Shown piece by piece: positions 14,703 to 21,288 of a stretch of 21,288 nucleotides of DNA. The position numbers and the translations under genes are program-made. The notes beneath the pieces were generated by a model. It was not told the origin of the DNA, searched no databases, and saw only the letters and a list, made by a program, of their open reading frames with translations. Every line of letters starts with the position of its first letter. Within the stretch, counting starts at the first letter, position 1. Location: the NCBI GenBank assembly GCA_009787175.1, contig WRGM01000159.1, positions 1-21,288 on the forward strand. The letters run 5' to 3'. Origin of the DNA: Candidatus Bathycorpusculum fermentans (GTDB lineage: Archaea > Thermoproteota > Bathyarchaeia > Bathyarchaeales > Bathycorpusculaceae).

Positions 14703-17700
14703 TTATGCTGTGTAAATTTCGATGTTTACTTGTGAGTTTGTGTTTTGGTTTAAGAATTTTGATAGGTTGCCTGTCCATTTGGGTTTGGAGTTTGCGGTGT
14801 ATCCTACGGTTTGTGAAATTCCTCGCCAGAGAAGGGCTTTATCGTAGTCTTTTGCGTCTTGTGGCATGAATTCGAAGATTGAGCGGCTGGCGATGATGAC
14901 GATTTTTTTCTTCATGCGACTGATGGCAACATTTATGCGGTTGAGGTTTAGTAGGAATTCGCTTTCGCTTCGGATGTAGTCGGGGTCGCTTACGGTGGAG
15001 CTTATGATTATAAAGTCTGCTTCTCCTCCTTGGTATCGTTCGACTGTGTCTACGCGTGTTTCGTTGTATTCGTCTGTGAGCATGTTTTTGAGTAGGCCTT
15101 TTTGGGCGTTGTGTGGTGTTATTATACCGACTGTTTCGGGTGGTACGCAGCGTGCTAGTGCGTTGACTATTAGTGCTTCTGTTAAATTGGATTGGAAACT
15201 TTCGGCTTCGTTGTGTATAATAAGTGTGAATACGTTTTCGGGTTTGAATATTATGTCTAATCCGTCTGTTTTTGTATTGGATATTGTTAGTGTTTCTTTT
15301 TTGTTTGAGTGGAAGTCTATTTGGTCTTTTTCGTAGACCCATTCTTTGAGAAAGTCTGCGATGATAAAGTGGCATCTGTGGCTTTCGCAGAGGCGTATTG
15401 TTGGTATGTCTGCGGGGGTGTTGCATTTTATGCGTTCGAGTCCCAGGTCTTCGTTTCGTAGTAGTCGTAGGAAGTCCATAGCTGAGAGGAAGGAGGCCAT
15501 TTCTTCTATAGTGCGTCTGTCTTCTTTTTCCCAGTTGTGGGATACAATGGGGGGTAGTTGTCTGTGGTCGCCTGCGATGAGGAATTGGCTGTTTTTTGTC
15601 ATAAAGCTTCCTGATAGTATGAATTCTGGTAGTCGCATCATGCTTGCCTCATCGACGATGAGGAGGTCGAAAAAGTTTTCGTCCCAGATTGGTTCTCCAT
15701 CGCCGATTTTTTTCATAAGTCCGTATAGGCCGGGTGGGGTTAGGCATAGAATTAGCGGTTCAGACGGGCGGTAAGTGTTATCATGTAGTGTTGTCTGGTT
15801 TAGTAAAAGTCTTGTTAGCTCTTCTACGGTGTCTTTGTCCTCGTTGTAATTAATGCATGTAACGCCAGGTATGGGTTTTATCATGTTTGTATTGCTGTTA
15901 AGTACGCGAAATATGCGTAGATCTTTTAGTTCTTTGCCTCCTGTGTCTGTTGTGTATTCTTGCCAGCAGCGTGCGAGTTTTGTTATAAATTCTTGTATAG
16001 CCTTATGTGTTGGTGCGACCATAAGGACGCGGCAGTTAGAGTTTGCGCTATGTGCGGTTATATGTGTTAGGACGGCTAATTGTAATGTTTCAGTTTTGCC
16101 TGTTCCCGGTGGACCTTGGAGCATAATTATAGGTTCTTGACTAAAGACTTGTTCAACAAAACGTGTTTGTTCAGTCTTTGGAGCAATACCTCTATTTGTC
16201 ATCCAGTTTAGAAAATCGGTTGCTCCAGATTTCGGGAGTGCCTCGCGTTTAAAACTGCTTGTTTTTCCTGCCAAGTAATCTGCTAGGAGGAGATAGAGGA
16301 CGTTGCTATCTGAGTGATAAAGACCTTTTTCTGCTCTTTCAGATATGATATCGTCGGCTAGCTCGTCTAGGATGTAATATCGGTCTTTTTCAAAGAGTTG
16401 CATGTACTTATTAGCTTTAGCTTTTTCAGGATCAGCTGTTGGCAGGTTATGCCAGGCGCTATACTTATTTCCTCTGCTTGGCCAGTTAACTACTCTTATG
16501 GTAATTTCAGAGCTTTTCACATCAACTTTGTTTATTATGGCGCGGGCGGATTTTCCTATGTCGGAGGGGGCGCGTTTTTGGACTTCGTCAAATTGGTCAT
16601 TAGCGTTTTTTATAAGCTCTGTAACTACCATCCAGTCGCCTGAGCTAGAGTCATCAGAGCCTTTAACGCGGCAGGCATTAATTATACACTCAGTTTTAGG
16701 TAACCCAATGCCTTCATAGACAAGCTTGCCAGAGACTAAGAAGTCTTTTTCAGACTCAAAAACATTGGTGCATTGGAAAATTAATGATCTGCCAGAGGCA
16801 ACCCGTTGATAAGGCAGTAATGCGTAGTGTTGATACAGTTCTTGACGTTTAGAAAAGTATTCCAAGTCAAGAAATTCTCGACAGCTGCGTTCAAGTGTTG
16901 AAGGACCTAAGGTGAATTCGGCAATTGTGGGGATGTCAATTGGTTCTTTTTTCAATCTGCGATTGCGGATAGTTATTGCGCGCTCTACGTGTTCGAGGGC
17001 TTGGCAGAGTTTTTGTCCCATAAGGTTTAATTCTTCATCAGTTATACGCCGAGTCTTTTGAGGATAATCGCACCATTTGCGTTTCTCTACGATAGCTTTA
17101 GCTTGGCCTTTTCCGTCATAGTTTTCAAGTCGGCCTTTTGCTCCCCAGATGTATTCAATGGGTATTTGGTTGCCAAAGCGGGCGCGGGCGGGGTAATAGC
17201 CGTCTTTTTGTATTAGGTCTTCTCGTAGAAATGTAATAGAGCCGTCTGGGTTTTTGTTGAAGGGTAAAGAGTAATTGAAAAAGCCATCGCGGAAAGCTAT
17301 ATGTAGGTCAACTGTGGTGTTGTCTTTTCGTGTTACTTTCCAGTTTTTGTAATCAAAAAAGGCGATTTGTTCAAGTATGGGCAGTAAGCCGTTGCTGTGG
17401 AATTTTAGGGTTTTCCTGCGTTGTACTTCATCTTGGATTATGGAAAACATGGGCTGATCAATAGCCTGCCTTAGCCCTAACAGGTCGCGTATGGCGCGGG
17501 CGCTTATAAGTGAGGGCTGGCGGCATACGGCTTTCATTAGGATGTCGCGCTCTTGTCTGCTAAAAAAATATAGATGCAGAGGCGCTTTACTTGGAGTGTC
17601 TATCTCGTTTGCTACCTTTTGAATAGCATGTGTTAGGTCTTTGAAGAAAGTTTCAAGTAAGTCTTTTTCTTGGTTGAGACATTCTGTATGATCGTCGGGT

Positions 17701-19103
17701 AGAGCATGTATGGTATGGGATATACTTGGGGGTTCGCCGTGGTAGCGTGTGCAGTTTACTCGGGCGCTAATCATAGAGATTATGTCAAGCATATAGTCCC
17801 ACTCTATAAAGAGGTAAATGCGGATTATACAGTCATTACCCGGAGCTAGCCGCGCGTTAACATCAGCTGTAAGAGGGCTGTCTTCTGGGAGACTGCCATA
17901 GCCTGTGCCTGTTAGCCAGAGCATATAGCGGCTTTTGCTGGCATATCTGCTGCCCGGCCTGATGCCGTTTAGCATGTACTGTGCACGCTCAATTAACCAA
18001 TCCAGTTTTGAGCCTATAATGGGGTCTGTTGATAATTCATGAACTTTTTTAGGGTCATTTGCAGGAATGTTTCGGAAATCATATGGGCGTAAGCTGTAGG
18101 CGTCAAAGAGGGGTTTTAGTTTTGCTAAATCCTCAAGCTTTGAAATACCATGACCTCTAAGGGCTTTTTGTTCGCCGCGGCTTAGGTTAAGCAGTGCTAT
18201 GTTCTCTGTTTCTATAGCGCATATTATGCAGCATTCATTAAACCTGCAGGGGTCGCATCTTGAGCAGAGTTGAAACTCTACCTGCTCCAGAGGAGTTTTA
18301 TGAATACGATTCAATTCACCATTCTCTGCAAGTAGCCGCTCAACGTCCTGCCTTAGAGGACTTAACTTAAATTTTGGCAAATTTTGAGGCGTAAAATTTT
18401 CAATACATGTTTCGCGGCTAATTACGCCGCCTTCAATCTCAACCTTAGAGACTAAATCACCAAGAACCTGCGAGAGCAGCATAGCATAAATAGCTACTTG
18501 AACACGATGCGTAGTCTGCTCCTTCCAAGAAACCTTAATTTCAAAAATCCGCACAACAACTTTACCATGCTCAGACCGCCAAATAGCAATAAGATCAGCT
18601 ATACCCTTAACATCCCACACCCCAATCTGACCCATCATAGGCACCTGATAGAGCAAAATTAAACGCCCACCATCCTTCTCATCACCAGAAACTGCAGCTG
18701 CTGTTGCTGACGTTTGAGCTGCGATAATTTGGCGTAGCGCCTTCATAGAATCAGAAGCTTTCTCCCACCCGTGCGTGTAAGGACTATATGAGGAGGTAAA
18801 GTCATAATACGCCTTAGCCTTTTTTTGTATTTCAACAATTTTCTTATCCTCAAACGATTTACCTACACCAAAAAGAACAGGAGTAAGAGGCTTAAAAGCC
18901 TCAGGCCACCGGCGCTTCTGAATATCCTTACCATCAAAAGTTAACTTAAAAAAGCGGGGACAACAATTAAAACGAATATACTCTGCTATACCGGAAGCAG
19001 TCAAAGACCTACCACCCCGACCCCCACCCTCCACAATATCCTCTGAATACAGAGAAGAAAAACCTACAGCACTATCATAACCACTCACGTTTTTAACCCT
19101 CAA
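14703..19103 (-). CDS. Giant Cas4/RecB-type nuclease - SF1 helicase fusion
   Basis: 1466 residues. Residues ~33-295 are a PD-(D/E)XK nuclease: D170 in GIADLI, E188-x-K190 in FEIK, and Q202...Y206 in QVAIYA. It has Dna2/Cas4-style Fe-S cysteines, one group before (C47/C48) and one after (C280, C283, C286, C291/C292, C295). Residues ~303-335 resemble the helix-hairpin of TM0106-like RecB nucleases (GHGISKLEDLAKL). Residues ~340-950 are a long region I cannot assign. Residues ~975-1415 are an SF1 Dna2/UPF1-type helicase: GPPGTGKT with K1003, DEAS at 1151-1154, GDHRQLPP at 1178-1185, VERYQGGEADF and NVAISR with R1396. All motifs are intact, so end-processing of DNA or antiviral defence is plausible. 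TTG start, fixed by an in-frame TAG 15 bases upstream and a TATA-like box 28 bases upstream. Confidence 0.87.
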   Translation of the reverse strand: MRVKNVSGYDSAVGFSSLYSEDIVEGGGRGGRSLTASGIAEYIRFNCCPRFFKLTFDGKDIQKRRWPEAFKPLTPVLFGVGKSFEDKKIVEIQKKAKAYYDFTSSYSPYTHGWEKASDSMKALRQIIAAQTSATAAAVSGDEKDGGRLILLYQVPMMGQIGVWDVKGIADLIAIWRSEHGKVVVRIFEIKVSWKEQTTHRVQVAIYAMLLSQVLGDLVSKVEIEGGVISRETCIENFTPQNLPKFKLSPLRQDVERLLAENGELNRIHKTPLEQVEFQLCSRCDPCRFNECCIICAIETENIALLNLSRGEQKALRGHGISKLEDLAKLKPLFDAYSLRPYDFRNIPANDPKKVHELSTDPIIGSKLDWLIERAQYMLNGIRPGSRYASKSRYMLWLTGTGYGSLPEDSPLTADVNARLAPGNDCIIRIYLFIEWDYMLDIISMISARVNCTRYHGEPPSISHTIHALPDDHTECLNQEKDLLETFFKDLTHAIQKVANEIDTPSKAPLHLYFFSRQERDILMKAVCRQPSLISARAIRDLLGLRQAIDQPMFSIIQDEVQRRKTLKFHSNGLLPILEQIAFFDYKNWKVTRKDNTTVDLHIAFRDGFFNYSLPFNKNPDGSITFLREDLIQKDGYYPARARFGNQIPIEYIWGAKGRLENYDGKGQAKAIVEKRKWCDYPQKTRRITDEELNLMGQKLCQALEHVERAITIRNRRLKKEPIDIPTIAEFTLGPSTLERSCREFLDLEYFSKRQELYQHYALLPYQRVASGRSLIFQCTNVFESEKDFLVSGKLVYEGIGLPKTECIINACRVKGSDDSSSGDWMVVTELIKNANDQFDEVQKRAPSDIGKSARAIINKVDVKSSEITIRVVNWPSRGNKYSAWHNLPTADPEKAKANKYMQLFEKDRYYILDELADDIISERAEKGLYHSDSNVLYLLLADYLAGKTSSFKREALPKSGATDFLNWMTNRGIAPKTEQTRFVEQVFSQEPIIMLQGPPGTGKTETLQLAVLTHITAHSANSNCRVLMVAPTHKAIQEFITKLARCWQEYTTDTGGKELKDLRIFRVLNSNTNMIKPIPGVTCINYNEDKDTVEELTRLLLNQTTLHDNTYRPSEPLILCLTPPGLYGLMKKIGDGEPIWDENFFDLLIVDEASMMRLPEFILSGSFMTKNSQFLIAGDHRQLPPIVSHNWEKEDRRTIEEMASFLSAMDFLRLLRNEDLGLERIKCNTPADIPTIRLCESHRCHFIIADFLKEWVYEKDQIDFHSNKKETLTISNTKTDGLDIIFKPENVFTLIIHNEAESFQSNLTEALIVNALARCVPPETVGIITPHNAQKGLLKNMLTDEYNETRVDTVERYQGGEADFIIISSTVSDPDYIRSESEFLLNLNRINVAISRMKKKIVIIASRSIFEFMPQDAKDYDKALLWRGISQTVGYTANSKPKWTGNLSKFLNQNTNSQVNIEIYTA

Positions 19104-19130
19104 ACATGTTATGCTTAACTATTAATGAAA

Positions 19131-19143
19131 CTATAGTATATAG
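19131..19143. promoter_or_regulatory. Shared two-way TATA-like element
   Basis: CTATAGTATATAG is symmetric (CTATA-GTA-TATAG). Leftward it lies 28-40 bases before the helicase TTG, implying a leaderless helicase message. Rightward it predicts a transcript start near 19165, which leaves about 30 leader bases with AGAGGA before the ATG at 19198. It is the only good TATA candidate in the divergent gap for either gene. Confidence 0.5.
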
Positions 19144-19197
19144 CGATAGTTGAAACCAAAAACACAAAAACCAAAACAACCAGAGGAAAAAAGCAGC

Positions 19198-19785
19198 ATG
19201 GCAAAAACCGTTAAACAGGAAAAACAATTAACCCTTGACAGCCCCCTCCCCACCGCTACACCCACAACAAGACAGGAAGACACAAAAATAGAAACAAAAC
19301 CTGCCATACAAAAACAGATCCACATAACCAAAATGGAAACCACCACAGACATTGACGAACTAACATTAAAAATCAACTTTAAACTTGAACCCTCACACCG
19401 TGTATTTTCAAAAATAAAAGCTGACCTATACTTTGAAAACACACACATAAACACAGTAACCATAAAGGTGCTTCAAGGACTATTAGGCACAAACGAGTTA
19501 GAATACAGCTGGGTAATGGATACAACAGGCATAACAGAAGGAACATACAAACTAAAAGTTGAAATGTACGAACACTGGCACTTAGACGAAAAAGTATACC
19601 AAACCAGCCAAGAAACAGCAGTAAACTATAAACCACAAACACGACAAGAAAGACTAATAAAAATACCATTTATTAAAAAAGTCACAGGCACAGGCATAGC
19701 AGTCATCACAAACCAAGAAAAACAAATATACAAAGACCTAGAAAAAACAGCAAAAAAAGAACAGCAAAACCGACGAAACGAATAA
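19198..19785 (+). CDS. Conserved-looking protein of unknown function, divergent from the helicase
   Basis: 195 residues from the ATG. I prefer this start to the in-frame TTG at 19150 because AGAGGA lies ten bases before the ATG and the TTG would fall before the likely transcript start. I do not recognise the family. The first ~60 residues are polar and Pro/Thr/Lys-rich, probably disordered. Residues ~65-140 alternate as beta strands (LTLKINFKLEP, SKIKADLYFEN, NTVTIKVLQG, TYKLKVEMYEHW), like a beta-sandwich or Ig-like domain. The tail is very basic and ends KKEQQNRRNE. No signal peptide or membrane segment is seen. The gene shares a promoter region with the nuclease-helicase, so the two may be co-regulated. 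The coding strand is extremely A/C-rich. Confidence 0.7.
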   Translation: MAKTVKQEKQLTLDSPLPTATPTTRQEDTKIETKPAIQKQIHITKMETTTDIDELTLKINFKLEPSHRVFSKIKADLYFENTHINTVTIKVLQGLLGTNELEYSWVMDTTGITEGTYKLKVEMYEHWHLDEKVYQTSQETAVNYKPQTRQERLIKIPFIKKVTGTGIAVITNQEKQIYKDLEKTAKKEQQNRRNE

Positions 19786-19831
19786 TACTAGAAGAGTTTT
19801 CACTATAATAATAGCGCGATGTTGTTTAGAT

Positions 19832-20053
19832 CCCTAACTTCCTGATTTTAAGTGATAGTTGTTAGTTTTGGGCTTGATTTTTGGTTGTTTTTGTGTTAGA
19901 GGCGTTTTATAATCTTTTGTAGTTAGAGTCGTATTACTTATGATAAGCAATATAAGCGTAATCTTAAAAGAGCTAAATATCGCTTTGATTGCAAAAATAA
20001 CTAAAAACAAGGCTTATAGACGAAGTATATTACTTAATTTTAGGAAGTTAGGG
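19832..20053. repeat. 222-bp element with terminal inverted repeats (MITE-like)
   Basis: CCCTAACTTCCT at 19832-19843 recurs as its exact reverse complement AGGAAGTTAGGG at 20042-20053. The match goes on inward so that 18 of 21 bases pair. The interior has no convincing gene; the plus-strand frame starting at 19940 simply runs out of the element. No target duplication is clear. The ends differ from those of the 146-bp element at 13188. Confidence 0.5.
19864..19893 (+). terminator. T-run terminator after the unknown gene
   Basis: Three T-runs of four, five and five bases follow one another within 30 bases, about 80 bases after the stop, without a stem-loop, as expected for archaeal termination. 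It lies inside the inverted-repeat element. Confidence 0.35.
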
Positions 20054-20184
20054 TTTGACAACACCGTTATTCCTGTTCCCTTCGCAACGATCTTGCCCTT
20101 GAAAACTTTGCTATCGTCCACCCAATCAGTCTCCAATTAAGTATAAAATATATACACATACAAGAGATATATAGCAAGTTTAAT

Positions 20185-21213
20185 TTACATTGACATATAC
20201 CCGTCATGTATGAACCAATTTTTGATGTCAAATTGTGTTACAGCATTTAACGCTTCTTGCAGAGCATTTTGCAATTCTTCACAAGTTCTTGCCTTTAGCT
20301 TTCGCAGAACTGCCTTAACCTTTGACCACATAAGCGACAGAAGGATTCAAATCAGACAAATACTACGGCAAAAACACTACAACCACCCCCTTCGCATAGA
20401 TCGGATCTAAAACATCTCTAACTTTATGAGAAGACAAATTATCCATAATCACAACATCACCCTGCTGCAGCGTTGAAGCCAAAACCTCAGACACACAATA
20501 CTCAAACACCCCACCATTCAAAACACCTCTAAAAATCAAAGGAGCACTCACCCCCGACAAACGCAACGTAGAAATTATCGATGTACGCTCAAACCGTGCA
20601 CATCTGGAACATAATCCGCCACTCGAGCACATTTTTCACCCCAACCATACAAACGGGTCATAGCTAAATTAACACCTGATTCATCAAGAAAAACCAATTT
20701 ATTAGCATCTAGGTTTGGTTGTTTTTCTTTCCATTTTTCCCATGAAAACATTTTGGGTTTTCGTGGTTCTTCCAGCATCGGCATATCGCCGATGGTGCAG
20801 TCTTCCATGAAAACATTTTGGGTTTTCGTGGTTCTTCCAGCATCGGCCCAGCGGCCGATGGTGCAGTCTCCTATGAAAAAACATGGTCAAAAAGGTTTTT
20901 CCATCGCACTTCCCATGAAAACATTTTTGGGTTTTCGTGGTTCTTCCAGCATCGGCATATCGCCGATGGTGCAGTCTTCCATGAAAACTCGTTTTATGAA
21001 ATTTATATGATACCCCATTTTTTTAAGATGAATAGATAAGCCGCCTTTGGTTAAATTCAAATATAGTTCTTCATTTAACTCAATTAGAGTTATGTCTGGG
21101 GTTTTTGTTATGGTGTCTTTGATTTTTTGGTCTTGCTCTTTGGAGAGTTTGCTTTTTCTTCCTGTGTAGGGGGTTAGTTGGTATTTTCCTGTTTTTTGGT
21201 AGAGAGTGTTCAC
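20185..21213 (-). pseudogene. Inactive IS630-type transposase
   Basis: Pieces in order: YTGRKSKLSKEQDQKIKDTI to LKKMGYHIN (HTH-linked N-terminal region, 21213 to about 21010); KLVFLDESGVNLAMTRLYGW (first catalytic Asp); RTSIISTLRLSGV and VVIMDNLSSHK (second Asp); then WSKVKAVLRKLKARTCEELQ to WFIHDGYMSM and TAA at 20185-20187. Damage: a frameshift near 20600 (VPDV to RFERT), FLPPY changed to FLP-stop-Y near 20360, the expected NPIE now NPSV so the catalytic Glu is lost, and a second frameshift just before WSKVK. In addition 20740-20988 is filled with repeats that break the frame. The GTG at 21211-21213 gives a short N-terminus; the first HTH is not readable in the last 75 bases. The element cannot move by itself. 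Confidence 0.88.
20740..20988. repeat. Three copies of a 65-66-bp palindrome-bearing unit inside the transposase gene
   Basis: Units at 20740-20804 (65 bp), 20805-20870 (66 bp) and 20913-20978 (66 bp) each open with CCATGAAAACATTTT and end with GGTGCAGTCT plus one or two bases. A 42-base spacer (20871-20912) starts like another unit (CTATGAAAAAACAT), and CCATGAAAAC follows the last copy. Each unit holds a hairpin: CATCGGC-ATATC-GCCGATG in the first and third, CATCGGCC-CAGC-GGCCGATG in the second. On the minus strand a unit can be read as VFMEDCTIGDMPMLEEPRKP. Units one and three are in the same frame as the transposase parts next to them. Confidence 0.85.
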
Positions 21214-21288
21214 GTATAGATATATGAGTGGTTTTTTGTGATTTTATTTGGTTTTAACGGTTCTTTTTAATGGTTAAGTCACGTATTT

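Larger units (their letters stand above)
19786..20184. other. 399-bp stretch without a secure gene
   Basis: Most of it is the inverted-repeat element at 19832-20053. To its right, on the minus strand, a 40-codon frame with a TTG start (20014-20136) reads ETDWVDDSKVFKGKIVAKGT, then GITVLSNPNFLKLSN. It looks protein-like, has a TATA-like stretch just before it and runs into the element, so it may be a broken gene end. I cannot assign it. 20140-20184 is AT-rich spacer. Confidence 0.45.

Noticed and set aside
14839..15426. 195-codon minus-strand frame rich in Arg, His, Asn and Thr
   Set aside because: It overlaps the conserved helicase motifs in another frame and has composition typical of a frame-shifted A/C-rich gene.
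19150..19197. TTG start giving a 211-residue form of the unknown protein
   Set aside because: It would lie before the predicted transcript start and has no ribosome-binding site. The ATG at 19198 has AGAGGA ten bases upstream.
19940..20140. 66-codon plus-strand frame
   Set aside because: It starts inside the inverted-repeat element and continues into the flank, with no domain; the minus strand there looks more protein-like.
20740..20988. CRISPR array
   Set aside because: The units are 65-66 bp, two abut with no spacer and the only spacer is 42 bases. They lie inside a transposase gene and there are no cas genes.
1..21288. tRNA or rRNA genes
   Set aside because: I looked for GGTTCRA-type T-loops and rRNA-like stretches in all gaps. 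The few partial hits (near 5211 and 20342) lie inside protein genes or the IS630 relic and do not fold as tRNA.

Overview
The window is archaeal chromosome, most likely from the Candidatus Bathyarchaeia. The evidence for an archaeon is the archaeal gene set (COG1900/COG2122 homocysteine module, archaeal-type threonine synthase, a COG2150-like ACT regulator). TATA-like boxes lie about 25-35 bp before several genes that have little or no leader, and T-run terminators and TTG/GTG starts are common. The bathyarchaeal placement is an inference from gene content and low-to-medium GC, not a proof.

Layout. 1-216: C-terminal end of an IS1-type transposase cut by the window edge, running into the 3' end of the next operon. 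199-2878 (minus): a three-gene operon for sulfide-dependent homocysteine synthesis (DUF39-CBS protein, NIL-ferredoxin, UPF0280 protein). 2982-7381 (minus): carB and carA, overlapping by one base. 7382-7712: divergent control region with a perfect 21-bp palindrome. 7713-13041 (plus): ACT-domain regulator, thrB, thrC, hom and lysC. 13042-13424: non-coding, with a 146-bp inverted-repeat element. 13425-14065 (minus): a VapBC toxin-antitoxin pair with a multi-heptamer candidate operator. 14222-14569: a decayed DUF1016 (YhcG-like) nuclease gene. 14703-19103 (minus): a 1466-residue fusion of a Cas4/RecB-type nuclease and an SF1 helicase. 19198-19785 (plus): a divergent gene of unknown function. 19832-20053: a second inverted-repeat element. 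20185-21213 (minus): an inactive IS630-type transposase broken by a palindrome-bearing repeat unit.

How the genes fit together. The left 13 kb is core metabolism around aspartate. LysC and Hom lead through aspartate semialdehyde to homoserine, ThrB and ThrC make threonine, and the left operon is expected to turn the same semialdehyde plus sulfide into homocysteine. CarAB supplies carbamoyl phosphate for arginine and pyrimidines. The aspartate-semialdehyde dehydrogenase gene is not in the window. The right 8 kb looks like an accessory, defence-like island.

Across the whole window the G+T content of the plus strand swings strongly in blocks that ignore gene borders and coding strand, which is the oddest large-scale signal here.
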